From HGM04593 sp045636125 (lineage in GTDB: Bacteria > Bacteroidota > Bacteroidia > Bacteroidales > Bacteroidaceae): a stretch of DNA of 64,000 nucleotides. The stretch is taken from assembly GCA_045636125.1 (NCBI GenBank), contig JAZTWX010000026.1, positions 62,001-126,000 of the forward strand, written 5' to 3'. Positions 33,677-42,828 of the stretch are shown here, in pieces. Under the pieces are notes generated by a model. That model did no database searches and was not told where the DNA came from. It was given only the letters and a program-made list of their open reading frames with translations. A program made the translations under genes and the position numbers. Numbering within the stretch: the first letter of the stretch is position 1; each line of letters begins with the position of its first letter.

Positions 33677-35047
33677 ATGAAAAAAGGACTTTTCACACTA
33701 CTACTGCTCGCCTTTGTGGTGGGCGCAATGGGCAAAAGCCCCAAATACGTATTCTACTTTATTGGCGACGGCATGGGCCCCTCACACGTTCTCGGCACCG
33801 AGCTTTTCCTGGGCGAGAAGCAAGGCACTATAGGACGCCCCGCCCCCTTGTGTTTTACACAATTCCCCGCCACAGCCTTTGTGACAACTTTTTCGGCAAG
33901 CAACGGAGTAACCGACTCGGCCGCTTCGGGCACAGCCCTTGCCACAGGAGAAAAGACCACTAACGGCTACATAGGTGCTAACCCTGCGGGCGAGCCCGTA
34001 TACAGCGTTGCACACGCAGCAAAAGAGGCCGGCTTTGCGGTGGGTGTTGCAACAACAGTGTGCATAAACCACGCAACGCCCGGAGCTTTTTACGCCCATA
34101 ACAAGAGCCGCAACAACTACCACGACATTGCCTGTGAGATGCTCACCGCAGGCTACGACTTCTATGCAGGTGGCGACGCAAAATGCAGCGACGCGCAGCG
34201 CGAGGCTCTCTACTCAAAAGCGCAGGAGGACGGCTACACCATTGCCCGCGGATACAGCGACTACACACAAAAGGCAGCCGGCGCAAAAAAAATGATGCTC
34301 TACCAGAAGGAGGTAAACGAGGGTATACCTTATACAATAGACCGCACACCCGAAGACCTCACCCTTGCGCAGATAACCGACGCTGCGATAAACTTTTTGG
34401 GGAAGAAGAGCAAAAAAGGTTTCTTCCTTATGGTAGAAGGGGGAAAAATCGACTACGCATCACACAGCGACGACGCAGCCACAATGTTCCACGAGATGCT
34501 CGACTTCAACGCTGCTATCGAGCGCGCAGTAGAGTTCTACAAGAAGAACCCCAAAGAGACACTCATTGTTGTTACTGCCGACCACGAGACAGGCGGCCTT
34601 GTGCTCGGTTACAGCGGCGCGTACGCGCTCAACCTCAAGGCACTCGATTGCCAGAAGGCAAGCGAGGACAAGCTCAAGAGCATTATGCGCACAAAGGCTA
34701 TGCAGCGTATGCCCCTTGCGTGGGATGATATTAAAGAGGTAATTAAAGAGTACACCGGCCTGTGGGGAGCTCTCACACCCAGCAACAGCGAAGAGCAATA
34801 TATGAAGAGACTCTTCGAAGAGGGAGAAGGCAACCCCCAGAAGCGAGTGGAGAAATTCGAGGCAATAGCCACAGTGGCCAAGAATGCCGTTAACCGCATA
34901 GCCCTTGTAAGCTGGGCAGGCCCCAACCACTCGGGAACATTTGTGCCACTTTTTGCCATTGGCCAGCAGGCCGATAAATTCCACGGTGTAATTGATAACA
35001 CCGATATCCCCAAGACCATAAAGAAGATTGCAAGGTACAGTAAATAA
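33677..35047 (+). CDS. Alkaline phosphatase, exported
   Basis: 456 aa with a signal peptide (~1-19). Typical alkaline-phosphatase features: 'FYFIGDGMGPSHV' (D31, metal), the nucleophile in 'VTDSAASGTALATGEKT' (S81), 'INHATPGAFYAH', 'MVEGGKIDYASH' and the metal-binding 'VTADHETGG'. It hydrolyses phosphate monoesters in the periplasm or at the surface. It is the last gene of the nine-gene operon and is followed by a strong hairpin. No Pho-box-like site is visible, and its place in a housekeeping operon suggests expression that does not depend on phosphate starvation. Confidence 0.95.
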   Translation: MKKGLFTLLLLAFVVGAMGKSPKYVFYFIGDGMGPSHVLGTELFLGEKQGTIGRPAPLCFTQFPATAFVTTFSASNGVTDSAASGTALATGEKTTNGYIGANPAGEPVYSVAHAAKEAGFAVGVATTVCINHATPGAFYAHNKSRNNYHDIACEMLTAGYDFYAGGDAKCSDAQREALYSKAQEDGYTIARGYSDYTQKAAGAKKMMLYQKEVNEGIPYTIDRTPEDLTLAQITDAAINFLGKKSKKGFFLMVEGGKIDYASHSDDAATMFHEMLDFNAAIERAVEFYKKNPKETLIVVTADHETGGLVLGYSGAYALNLKALDCQKASEDKLKSIMRTKAMQRMPLAWDDIKEVIKEYTGLWGALTPSNSEEQYMKRLFEEGEGNPQKRVEKFEAIATVAKNAVNRIALVSWAGPNHSGTFVPLFAIGQQADKFHGVIDNTDIPKTIKKIARYSK

Positions 35048-35072
35048 GTACAGGCAACCGCATAAAAACAGC

Positions 35073-35104
35073 AACACCGGCGAGATTCACTTCTCGCCGG
35101 TGTT
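35073..35104. terminator. Bidirectional terminator between alkaline phosphatase and the M23/LysM gene
   Basis: AACACCGGCGAGA (35073-35085) pairs perfectly with TCTCGCCGGTGTT (35092-35104) around a 6-nt loop. GTTTTA follows on the plus strand and TTTTTATG follows shortly after on the minus strand. It sits between two convergent genes. Confidence 0.88.
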
Positions 35105-35130
35105 GTTTTATAATATAATAAGGTACATAC

Positions 35131-36003
35131 TTACTGGTAACGCAAGCTTTGCCCTATACGCAAGATAGTGCGGGAATTAATGCCGTTGAGTTTGTAGATT
35201 GTGCTCTGCGACACACCGCGTTTGCGGGCAATTGTAGAAACCGTCTCGCCCGAACGCACCTTGTGGTATTTTGGTTCGGGGCCCTCTACAATCATCTTGC
35301 CGCTCTTTGCATCGTAGCGGCGTGTACCGGGCTTGTAGTAGGTGTAATATTCGCCTGTGGTTGTCTGGTTCTTAAAGTCGAAAAAGAGTGAAGGGTTGAG
35401 CGATTTTCCCATAAGCACTGTTTCGAAATGGAGGTGTGGACCAGTGCTGCGGCCCGAATTTCCTCCTAACCCGATGGGGTCGCCGGCCTTTACTTTCTGG
35501 TCGACATCGACCAACCTGCGCTGCAGATGGGCATACACGGTTTCAAGGCCGTTGTCGTGGCGTATAACCACATAGTAGCCGTAACCGCGACGCTGGTAGG
35601 ATGTAATACGCACCTTGCCGTCGAATGCCGCGCGTATGGTGTCGCCGCGCTGCACCTTTATGTCGAGGCCGTTGTGTGCACGGCGACGACGGGGACGGTA
35701 GCCGAACACATCGGTTACCTTTGTATTTTCGGTGGGCATACAGAACTTACGCAGGTCGATGCGCAAAGAATCGGGGAGCTTTGCCGAATAGTGTACACCG
35801 CTGTTCTCCCAAGTGGGGTAAAGCTCGCTCGAGGGAATAAGGAATTCCTCGTTAAGCAACGTGGTGTGCAGCTCGAGCGAGTCGCCGAGCTCAATGGGAG
35901 AGTCGGCTACAAGGGGGGTGGGCAACGCATCCTGCGCCTTTGCGCCGCACACGGCAAGCTGCAAAAGGGCAACCAGAAGAATATTTTTTACCGTTCTGTT
36001 CAC
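35131..36003 (-). CDS. M23 peptidoglycan endopeptidase with C-terminal LysM
   Basis: 290 aa with a signal peptide ending '...AVCGAKAQ'. The M23 domain (~100-205) keeps every catalytic feature: 'HNGLD' (zinc), 'TVYAHL' and 'GPHLHFE'. A linker leads to a LysM domain at the C-terminus (~245-290, 'YHKVRSGETVSTIARKRGVS'), which binds peptidoglycan. It should cleave cross-links in the periplasm. It contrasts with the M23 protein at 29063, which lacks one catalytic His. The start is 6 nt downstream of the ndk stop, so the two are likely co-transcribed. Confidence 0.93.
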   Translation of the reverse strand: MNRTVKNILLVALLQLAVCGAKAQDALPTPLVADSPIELGDSLELHTTLLNEEFLIPSSELYPTWENSGVHYSAKLPDSLRIDLRKFCMPTENTKVTDVFGYRPRRRRAHNGLDIKVQRGDTIRAAFDGKVRITSYQRRGYGYYVVIRHDNGLETVYAHLQRRLVDVDQKVKAGDPIGLGGNSGRSTGPHLHFETVLMGKSLNPSLFFDFKNQTTTGEYYTYYKPGTRRYDAKSGKMIVEGPEPKYHKVRSGETVSTIARKRGVSQSTIYKLNGINSRTILRIGQSLRYQ

Positions 36004-36009
36004 TTTATA

Positions 36010-36483
36010 TTATTTGAATTTTATACTCTCTTCGCCGCCATACTCAAACTCGGTAACAGCCGACTTATAGTCGAACAGCTCACCCTCTTTGAAGAAGCGT
36101 GCAATCTCTATCTGTGCATTCTCAACAGAGTCCGACGCGTGAACTACATTCTGTTCGCCGCTCATTGAGAAGTCGCCACGAATGGTTCCGGGCAACGCCT
36201 TGCGCGAATTTGTTGCACCCACAAGCTGACGCACGGTCTCCACAGCCTCGGCACCCTCGATGCAACAAGCTATTATGGGCGCAGCCTGCATAGATGCTTT
36301 GAGATAAGGGAAGAAGGGGCGCTCCTTGAGGTGAGCGTAGTGCTCGGCCACAATCTCGTCGGTCATAAACAGCATTTTAATTCCTGCAAAACGCAAGCCT
36401 TTACGTTCGAAACGGGTGATAATGTCACCCATAAGACCACGCTGAATTGCGTTGGGCTTAATGAGAATGAGTGTTTTTTCCAT
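36010..36483 (-). CDS. ndk: Nucleoside diphosphate kinase
   Basis: 157 aa. Equilibrates nucleoside di- and triphosphates through a phosphohistidine. The opening 'EKTLILIKPNAIQRGLMG', the 'RGDFSM' loop and the active-site 'NVVHASDS' are intact. The insertion around the 'KASMQAAPIIACCIEG' region and the slightly longer length are usual for Bacteroidetes. Minus-strand TATCTTCG at 36538-36545 is a one-mismatch -7 candidate in the 149-bp gap upstream, which otherwise shows nothing. Confidence 0.95.
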   Translation of the reverse strand: MEKTLILIKPNAIQRGLMGDIITRFERKGLRFAGIKMLFMTDEIVAEHYAHLKERPFFPYLKASMQAAPIIACCIEGAEAVETVRQLVGATNSRKALPGTIRGDFSMSGEQNVVHASDSVENAQIEIARFFKEGELFDYKSAVTEFEYGGEESIKFK

Positions 36484-36632
36484 CAGTTATAAGTTTTCGG
36501 TTAGCGGCGCGGCGCGCCATATTATGGTTTATTTTGCGAAGATACGAAAAAGTTTGTAAAATACCGAAAATTAAGCCGTTATCTTTTCCCTAAAAGTGTT
36601 AACGACGCGTAACGCACAAAGGCAGAAGAGTG

Positions 36633-38732
36633 TTACGATATTGCGCCCCAGTTGCGGTTGTTGCGCTTTTTCTGCTCGCGCAGATGCTCCCACAGAGTGC
36701 GGTAAAGAGGGCTGCTGCACTCGGGGTCGGCCTCTACAATTTCACGGGCAATTGAACGCACATACTGCAAAAGCTGCTCGTCGCGGGCAAGGTTGGCAAT
36801 TTTAAGGTCGAATGCAATGCCACTCTGCTGCGTGCCCTCAATATCACCGGGGCCGCGCAGTTTAAGGTCAGCCTCGGCAATTTCAAAACCGTCGTTGCTG
36901 CCGGTCATTATTTCCATACGTTTGCGGGTATCCTCGGATAGTTTATAGTCGGTGACAAGAATACAGTAGGACTGCGACGCACCACGCCCTACACGCCCGC
37001 GCAGCTGATGCAGCTGCGAAAGGCCGAACCGCTCGGCATTTTCAATTACCATCACCGATGCGTTGGGAACATCGACACCCACCTCAATTACCGTGGTCGA
37101 CACAAGTATATGTGTTTCACCAGCAGCGAAACGGCGCATCTCCTCGTCCTTCTCTTTTGGTTTCATCTTGCCGTGCAGCTTGCTCAGGCGATAGTCGCAG
37201 AAGATGTTGCAGAGCTGTTTGTAGCCATCTTCGAGGTTCTTGAGGTCGAGCTTCTCACTCTCGCTGATGAGAGGATAGACAACATATACCTGACGCCCCT
37301 CCTGCAACTGACGGCGCATAAAAGAGTACATACTATCGGCACGGTTACGAAAAATGTGCTGCGTGCTGATGGGCTTGCGACCGGGCGGTAGCTCGTCTAT
37401 CACCGACACATCGAGGTCGCCGTATAGCGTCATTGCAAGAGTGCGGGGGATGGGGGTTGCGGTCATTACAAGAATGTGGGGCGGGATATTGTTTTTTGCC
37501 CACATTTTGGCACGCTGCACAACACCGAAACGGTGCTGCTCGTCAATTACCACAAGGCCCACACTACGGAACTGCACGTTGTCCTCGAGCACAGCGTGTG
37601 TGCTCACAAGAATATCTATCGAGCCATCGAGCAGCCCTTGAAGAATGGCCGGGCGGTCCTTTTGCCTGGTGCTTCCGGTGAGAAGCTCCACACGCACGGG
37701 CAACCCTTGAAGCATACGGCAAAGGGTGGCAAAATGTTGTTCGGCAAGAATTTCGGTGGGCGCCATAAGACACGCCTGGTAGCCGTTATCCTTGGCAAGA
37801 AGCATTGAGAGCAGCGCCACAAGGGTTTTTCCGCTGCCCACATCGCCCTGCACAAGGCGGTTCATCTGACGATTGCTGTTCACGTCGCGGCGTATCTCCT
37901 TCACCACCCTCTTCTGTGCGCCTGTGAGCTCGAAGGGGAGCTTTTCATTGTAGAAACGGTTGAACGTTTCGCCCACTGTGGCGAAGCGGTGCCCCACGTA
38001 TCGCATCTGCCGGTCTTTGGCATAATGGAGGATGTTTAGCTGTATGTAGAAGAGCTCGTCGAATTTAAGGCGGTACTGCGCCGCCTGAAGCTCTTTGTTG
38101 TTCTTGGGAAAATGTATGGCGCGCAGAGCATCGGGGAGCCCCATAAGGCCGTGCTTCGATATAATGTCGGGCGTGAGCGTCTCTTTCACTCCCGTGCCCG
38201 ACAGCTGGAAGAGATTATGCACAAGCTTGGCCATTGCCGAAGAGTTGAGGCCGCTGCGCTTCATCTTTTCGGTTGTGTTGTAGTAAGGCTGCAGGCCCAT
38301 CTGGTCGAGTTGCAACGACGACGCAAGGTCAATGTCGGGGTGGGCTATGTTCACACGGCCGTTAAAGGCTGTGGGCTTTCCGAAGACAAGATATTTCTCG
38401 CCCACCTTATAACGCCCTTTTACATATTTTATACCGCGGAACCACACAAGGTCGATAAAGCCCGTGCCGTCGAAAAAATGGGCCACGAGACGGCGCGAAA
38501 CGCCCTCGCCCATCTCCTCGAAGCTGCGTATCTCGCCCTGCAACTGCACAAAAGGCATATTGCCGGTGAGCTCACTCACCTTGAAAAGACGGCTGCGGTC
38601 GACATATTTATAGGGGAAATAGTACAGGAGGTCGTACAGGGAATATATCTTGAGTTCCCTGCCCAGCAGGGTGGCGCGTTGCTCGCCCACCCCCGGAAGA
38701 AATTTTATATTCCTTGTTGCGAGTTCCAGCAT
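36633..38732 (-). CDS. recG: ATP-dependent DNA helicase RecG
   Basis: 699 aa. Order: wedge/OB domain (~1-240), then superfamily-2 helicase domains with Walker A 'QGDVGSGKTLVALLSM', motif II 'VVIDEQHRFGV', 'MTATPIPRTLAMTLYGD' and the TRG/motif VI region 'QLRGRVGRGASQSYC'. It reverses stalled forks and migrates Holliday junctions. The first 28 nt overlap ispD. It is the last gene of the pdxJ-exbB-exbD-tonB-DJ1-ispD-recG operon. Confidence 0.96.
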   Translation of the reverse strand: MLELATRNIKFLPGVGEQRATLLGRELKIYSLYDLLYYFPYKYVDRSRLFKVSELTGNMPFVQLQGEIRSFEEMGEGVSRRLVAHFFDGTGFIDLVWFRGIKYVKGRYKVGEKYLVFGKPTAFNGRVNIAHPDIDLASSLQLDQMGLQPYYNTTEKMKRSGLNSSAMAKLVHNLFQLSGTGVKETLTPDIISKHGLMGLPDALRAIHFPKNNKELQAAQYRLKFDELFYIQLNILHYAKDRQMRYVGHRFATVGETFNRFYNEKLPFELTGAQKRVVKEIRRDVNSNRQMNRLVQGDVGSGKTLVALLSMLLAKDNGYQACLMAPTEILAEQHFATLCRMLQGLPVRVELLTGSTRQKDRPAILQGLLDGSIDILVSTHAVLEDNVQFRSVGLVVIDEQHRFGVVQRAKMWAKNNIPPHILVMTATPIPRTLAMTLYGDLDVSVIDELPPGRKPISTQHIFRNRADSMYSFMRRQLQEGRQVYVVYPLISESEKLDLKNLEDGYKQLCNIFCDYRLSKLHGKMKPKEKDEEMRRFAAGETHILVSTTVIEVGVDVPNASVMVIENAERFGLSQLHQLRGRVGRGASQSYCILVTDYKLSEDTRKRMEIMTGSNDGFEIAEADLKLRGPGDIEGTQQSGIAFDLKIANLARDEQLLQYVRSIAREIVEADPECSSPLYRTLWEHLREQKKRNNRNWGAIS

Positions 38733-39403
38733 TCAATAATGGTGTTCGCTATCATCATATCATAAGGAGTGGTGAGCTTTATATTCTCACGGTTACCCTC
38801 GACACCTGCAACGTGCACTCCCATAGCCTCAACCACCGAAGCATCGTCGGTGAAGCCCTCTACAAAGCGCTGTTCGTAGGCTTTACGCAGCACCGAAAGC
38901 TTGAACACCTGCGGTGTCTGCACAAGGCGGTAACGGTCGCGGGGCACAACCTCGCTTGCTCCGTTGCAGCCAATAATGTGGCGCACACTGTCGTGGATGT
39001 CTATCATAGGGATTACAGCACCGCTTATCATAGCCTCGCGGTAAGCATCGTCGTAGAGACGCTGCGACACAAAGGGACGCACGCCGTCGTGCACGCCCAC
39101 AAGAGCCTCATCAATGTCGTCAACAAGAGCAAGACCGTTCTGCACCGAGTGGAAACGGGTGGTGCCGCCAGCGGTGAGCATAAGAGGTATCTGGAAAGAG
39201 TACTCCTTGCACAACGCCTTCCACATTTCAATGTGCTCGGCGGGGAGCACAAGGATTATCTGCAGCGACGAGTCGAGCGCATAAAGGTGCTCGAGTGTGC
39301 GCATTACAATGGGACGGCCCGCAAGCAACTGGAATTGTTTGGGGGTTTCGCCGCCCATACGGGTGCCCTTTCCACCCGCTACAACTATTATATATCTTTT
39401 CAT
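38705..39403 (-). CDS. ispD: 2-C-methyl-D-erythritol 4-phosphate cytidylyltransferase
   Basis: 232 aa. Third step of the MEP pathway (CTP plus MEP to CDP-ME). The nucleotide loop 'VVAGGKGTRMGGETPKQF' and 'VGVHDGVRPFVS' are diagnostic, with 'TDDASVVEAMG' near the C-terminus. The gene overlaps recG by 28 nt and touches the DJ-1-like gene (stop/start at 39403). Confidence 0.95.
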   Translation of the reverse strand: MKRYIIVVAGGKGTRMGGETPKQFQLLAGRPIVMRTLEHLYALDSSLQIILVLPAEHIEMWKALCKEYSFQIPLMLTAGGTTRFHSVQNGLALVDDIDEALVGVHDGVRPFVSQRLYDDAYREAMISGAVIPMIDIHDSVRHIIGCNGASEVVPRDRYRLVQTPQVFKLSVLRKAYEQRFVEGFTDDASVVEAMGVHVAGVEGNRENIKLTTPYDMMIANTIIECWNSQQGI

Positions 39404-39954
39404 TATTTGCCGAATTGCATCTGCGCGCGCAAGGTGGCTACCGCCTCTTCGCCGCAGAAATATTTTACTATTGAAAAACCGAAATCGAACGACACGCCGG
39501 GGCCGCAGGCTGTGATTATGTTACCGCACTCCTCCACCGCTGCAGCTGTGTAGGTTGCACCCTCGAGGTCGCCCTCGCAGCCGGGGTAACAGGTTGCCTT
39601 TTTGCCGCAGAGAAGTCCCGTGCGGCCAAGAACCATAGGTGCGGCACAAATTGCTGCCACAAGCTTGCCCTGTGCAGCAGCCTCTTTCAATATTGCGCGC
39701 AAAGGCTCGTGGGCCGAAAGGTTTTCGGTGCCAACTCCACCACCGGGGAGCACAAAAGCATCGCCCTGCGAAAAACAGGCATCCTCGAAAAGCGCATCGG
39801 CAACAACGGTTATACCGTGGGCGGCAACAACCTCTTTGCGGCCCATAATGGACACTGTTGTAACCTGCAACCCAGCACGGCGCATTACATCAACCGGAGC
39901 AAGAGCCTCAACGGGCTCAAAGCCGTCGGCAAGAAAAAGGAATATCTTGTTCAT
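39403..39954 (-). CDS. DJ-1/PfpI superfamily protein (YajL/DJ-1-like)
   Basis: 183 aa cytoplasmic protein with the alpha/beta flavodoxin-like fold. The nucleophile-elbow cysteine is in 'VAAICAAPMVLGRTGLL' (~residue 103), and the partner Glu is in 'DGFEPVEALAP' (~residue 13-16). These are features of DJ-1/YajL redox-stress proteins, for which chaperone, glyoxalase and deglycase activities have been claimed; the actual activity cannot be read from sequence. It overlaps its neighbours in the operon (2-nt gap to tonB, contact with ispD). Confidence 0.9.
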   Translation of the reverse strand: MNKIFLFLADGFEPVEALAPVDVMRRAGLQVTTVSIMGRKEVVAAHGITVVADALFEDACFSQGDAFVLPGGGVGTENLSAHEPLRAILKEAAAQGKLVAAICAAPMVLGRTGLLCGKKATCYPGCEGDLEGATYTAAAVEECGNIITACGPGVSFDFGFSIVKYFCGEEAVATLRAQMQFGK

Positions 39955-39956
39955 AA

Positions 39957-40790
39957 TTACTGCAATTTGAAATAATAGGTTATTGTTCCCATCTGGTTGT
40001 TCATTGTGGAAACCTTGTTGAAAACCGCCTTGCGTGCTGCCTCGATAGCTGCGCGACGCAATGCGCTGTTTGCTGTGTTTGTACGGGAATTTATCGTTGT
40101 TTGGATAACCTTTCCTTCGGGGTTCACGGTTATATTCACAACCACACGACCCTCCTCCTGCACATTGTAGTTCGGGCGGGGGAGCCCTGCCGCGCCCAAT
40201 GTGCGGCCGTTAAGGTCGAAGTTGCCGTAGCCGCCGGTGCCTGTGACAACACCCGCGGTGCTGTTGCCTTGCAGCGAGCCTTCACTACCCTTGCCCTCCT
40301 TCGCCTCACCTTTTGCAGTCATTGTGCTGCCTTTGCCAAAGGCTCCCGCGATGCGGGCGTTGGCCACACGGGCCATCTCTTCGGCCTCACGGCGCAAGCG
40401 TTCGGCCTCCTGGGCTTTAAGCTCGGCCTCAAGCTGTTGGGCGCTCTTCTTTGGCTTTTCCACCTTTTTCTTCTCGCTCTTTTTCTTTTCGGAAGAGGGA
40501 ATAGCCACCGACGGCTCGTCGCTCTGTGTTATGAGCGGCTCCACCTTTGCCGTGGCAGGACGGGGCGGAACAGTGGTAACAGGCGAGGGAACGGGAGCGA
40601 CGGACACCTCGGTAAGCTGGTAGGCGTCACCCTTTGCAAAAGTTGTGTTTCCCATAACAACGGGAACACCCCTCTCCTCCTGCGGCCTGGGCTTGTCTAT
40701 CACAAGCAGCCACAGCAGCAGAAAGAGCAACAGATGCACCGTTGCCGTTGCCACAATTGCGTATTGCTGTTCTTTTGTTATAGGTTTCAT
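39957..40790 (-). CDS. tonB: TonB-family energy-transducing protein
   Basis: 277 aa. A cytoplasmic N-terminus and one membrane helix (~13-32, 'HLLLFLLLWLLV') are followed by a Pro/Val-rich then Lys/Glu-rich periplasmic linker (~60-140, coiled-coil-like 'EAERLRREAEEMARV'), and a C-terminal TonB domain (~195-277, 'GRVVVNITVNPEGKV', 'RRAAIEAARKAVF'). With ExbB and ExbD it transmits proton-motive force to outer-membrane receptors such as SusC-type porins. The Ala/Lys/Glu segment resembles TolA-type linkers. Its start overlaps the exbD stop by 1 nt. Confidence 0.9.
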   Translation of the reverse strand: MKPITKEQQYAIVATATVHLLLFLLLWLLVIDKPRPQEERGVPVVMGNTTFAKGDAYQLTEVSVAPVPSPVTTVPPRPATAKVEPLITQSDEPSVAIPSSEKKKSEKKKVEKPKKSAQQLEAELKAQEAERLRREAEEMARVANARIAGAFGKGSTMTAKGEAKEGKGSEGSLQGNSTAGVVTGTGGYGNFDLNGRTLGAAGLPRPNYNVQEEGRVVVNITVNPEGKVIQTTINSRTNTANSALRRAAIEAARKAVFNKVSTMNNQMGTITYYFKLQ

Positions 40791-41203
40791 TATTTCTTGT
40801 CGGGACGGCGCGTTGCAAGCACCATCTTAAACTGGTTCTCGTTGGCAATATTCAATACTCTCACAATCTCCCTGTAAGGGATGCTCTCGTCGGCATAGAG
40901 CGCAACATACATTTCGGGCTGTTTTGAGGCACAGTCGAGCAGAAAAGCTGTAATGTCCTCGGGAGCAATGGGCATTTCGTCGTCGTTGCCAAAGGCCGAA
41001 TAGTAGTTGAGGTCCTTGTCGATGATTATGCGCGCAAGAGGCTTTGCCGATGTCTGCTGGCTACCCTGCGGCAGGAGCACCTTAATGGCATTGGGAGTTA
41101 CCATTGTGGAGGTTATCATAAAGAAAATCAACAATAGGAATATAATGTCGGTCATAGACGACATTGAAAACATATCTATTGTCTTTGTCTTTCTTTTAAT
41201 CAT
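40790..41203 (-). CDS. exbD: ExbD/TolR biopolymer transport protein
   Basis: 137 aa from the ATG at 41203 (a TTG at 41215 would add 4 residues). One N-terminal membrane helix contains the essential proton-carrying Asp in 'SSMTDIIFLLLIFFMI'. The periplasmic domain follows, with 'VKVLLPQ'-like and 'VALYADESIPYREIVRVL' segments. It is the partner of the ExbB encoded just upstream and works with the TonB that follows. Confidence 0.93.
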   Translation of the reverse strand: MIKRKTKTIDMFSMSSMTDIIFLLLIFFMITSTMVTPNAIKVLLPQGSQQTSAKPLARIIIDKDLNYYSAFGNDDEMPIAPEDITAFLLDCASKQPEMYVALYADESIPYREIVRVLNIANENQFKMVLATRRPDKK

Positions 41204-41224
41204 TGTTACAGGCAAAAAAGAGGG

Positions 41225-41932
41225 TTAGTTTTTCTCTTTGAGTTCACTCACAATTTCCATAAAGGCTATAATGTCGCCCTCAATGTCGTTCTGCACACGG
41301 TCTACAAGAGCTACAAGATAGTTGTAGGCGAAAATGGAGATAATTCCCACAATGAGACCACCCACGGTGGTTATCATAGCCTCGTAGATTCCGCTCGAAA
41401 GGAGCGAGACATCGATATTGTTGCCGGCATTAGACATCTCCCAGAAAGCCTGCACCATACCTGTTACTGTTCCCAAGAAACCAATCATTGGAGCAACGGC
41501 TGCAATTGTAGAGAGAATGGGAAGGCCCTTTTCGAGCTTTGCAATTTCGAGACCTGCGCTATTGTCGAGCGCGCCACGGATTGATGTGAGCGAGAGGCCG
41601 TAAGCCTTAATTCCCTTTTCGAGCACGCGAGAGAGAATGGTTTCCTGGTTTTTGCAATAGTTTGCTGCCGATTTTATATCGCCATCCTTGAGGTTGTCGT
41701 GCAAGCGGTCGAGCAGATAGGCATTTTTGTTCTTTGCCTTGCGCAGGGTTGCAAAGCGCTCGAAGAATATATAGATACCCAGGATGGAAAGGAGCGCAAG
41801 CACCACCATTATCCAACCGCCCTTTACTGCAAGTTCCCACACGTTTATACTCTCTTGAACCGGTTCTGTCAATGCCATAATGGAGTCCTGTGCCATTACG
41901 GCTGTTTCGGTTACTGCTGCAAATAGATTCAT
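41225..41932 (-). CDS. exbB: ExbB/TolQ/MotA proton-channel protein
   Basis: 235 aa with an extended N-terminus and three membrane helices: one near ~30-52 and two in the C-terminal half ('STIAAVAPMIGFLGTVTGMV' and 'GLIVGIISIFAYNYLV'). The conserved 'GLLGTVTGM'-type motif here reads GFLGTVTGM. It forms the pentameric stator around ExbD. Lies between pdxJ and exbD. Confidence 0.94.
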   Translation of the reverse strand: MNLFAAVTETAVMAQDSIMALTEPVQESINVWELAVKGGWIMVVLALLSILGIYIFFERFATLRKAKNKNAYLLDRLHDNLKDGDIKSAANYCKNQETILSRVLEKGIKAYGLSLTSIRGALDNSAGLEIAKLEKGLPILSTIAAVAPMIGFLGTVTGMVQAFWEMSNAGNNIDVSLLSSGIYEAMITTVGGLIVGIISIFAYNYLVALVDRVQNDIEGDIIAFMEIVSELKEKN

Positions 41933-41949
41933 AGTATTTAAGATGTTTT

Positions 41950-42669
41950 TTATTTAATCAAACAATTCTGATACGCTTCGATAGTCTTTTCAAGGCCAAG
42001 ATAGAGGGCATCGCACACAAGCGCGTGACCTATCGACACCTCGTCTACCCAGGGGATAATGTCGGTGAAATACTTGAGGTTCTCGAGGCTCAGGTCGTGA
42101 CCTGCGTTAAGGCCTATGCCAAGCTGTTTTACACGGGTAGCTGTCTCAAGGAAAGGAGCGATGGCCTTTTCGGGATTCTTGGCATACTCGTGGGCATAAG
42201 GGCCGGTGTAGAGCTCCACACGGTCGGCACCCGCCTTTGCGGCGAATTCGGCCATACGGGGCTGTGCGTCTATGAAGATTGAGCTTCTGATGCCCGCACC
42301 GCGAAGATCGTTGAGAATATCGCGCAGGAATTCCTGCTCCTTCTCGGTATCCCAGCCGCTGTTCGATGTTATCTGGTCGGGTTTGTCGGGAACAAGGGTA
42401 ACCTGCGAGGGGCGCACGCGCAGCACAAGGTCCATAAACTCCTTCGAGGGATAACCCTCGATGTTGAACTCGGTGCGCAGGATAGCCTGCAGAGCAGGAA
42501 CATCGGCGCGGCGTATGTGGCGCTCGTCGGGACGGGGGTGAACGGTAATACCATCGGCTCCAAAGGCTTCGCAATCCTTTGCAACCTTCAGGATATCGGG
42601 ATTATTCCCGCCGCGAGCATTTCTTATGGTCGCTATTTTGTTTATATTTACGCTTAATTTCGTCTTCAT
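41950..42669 (-). CDS. pdxJ: Pyridoxine 5'-phosphate synthase
   Basis: 239 aa TIM barrel. Condenses 1-amino-acetone-3-phosphate with deoxyxylulose-5-phosphate to make PNP. Signatures: 'LSVNINKIATIRNARGG', 'GITVHPRPDERHI', 'VTLVPD' and 'VELYTGPYAHEY', ending 'VDEVSIGHALVCDALYLGL'. It heads the pdxJ-exbB-exbD-tonB operon, the order seen in Bacteroidetes, and is divergent from nadK. Confidence 0.95.
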   Translation of the reverse strand: MKTKLSVNINKIATIRNARGGNNPDILKVAKDCEAFGADGITVHPRPDERHIRRADVPALQAILRTEFNIEGYPSKEFMDLVLRVRPSQVTLVPDKPDQITSNSGWDTEKEQEFLRDILNDLRGAGIRSSIFIDAQPRMAEFAAKAGADRVELYTGPYAHEYAKNPEKAIAPFLETATRVKQLGIGLNAGHDLSLENLKYFTDIIPWVDEVSIGHALVCDALYLGLEKTIEAYQNCLIK

Positions 42670-42729
42670 AAGTTGTTTACTTTCTGGCGCTATTTGCGCA
42701 GTTTATTATTAAAATTCAATTATTAAGAG

Positions 42730-42737
42730 CAAAATTA
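42730..42737 (-). promoter_or_regulatory. -7 element for the pdxJ-exbB-tonB operon
   Basis: Minus-strand TAATTTTG; the transcript would begin near 42723, about 54 nt before the pdxJ ATG. An identical octamer serves the divergent nadK gene 34 bp away. No clear TTG at -33. Confidence 0.5.
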
Positions 42738-42771
42738 CTATAAATAATAAAATTAAAATAATATTTTATCG

Positions 42772-42779
42772 TAATTTTG
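42772..42779 (+). promoter_or_regulatory. -7 element for nadK
   Basis: TAATTTTG followed by CAC. The transcript would start near 42786 and leave a leader of about 43 nt before the ATG at 42829. The spacer between the two divergent -7 boxes is almost pure A/T. Confidence 0.55.
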
Positions 42780-42828
42780 CACTTACTAACATTACTTTGT
42801 AATTGCAGCGCAAAAAAATAGTATAAAT

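Noticed and set aside
36500..36525. GC-rich GCGGCGCGGCGCGCC tract upstream of ndk
   Set aside because: Short palindromic GGCGCGCC core without flanking structure or a repeat elsewhere in the window; no function can be supported.
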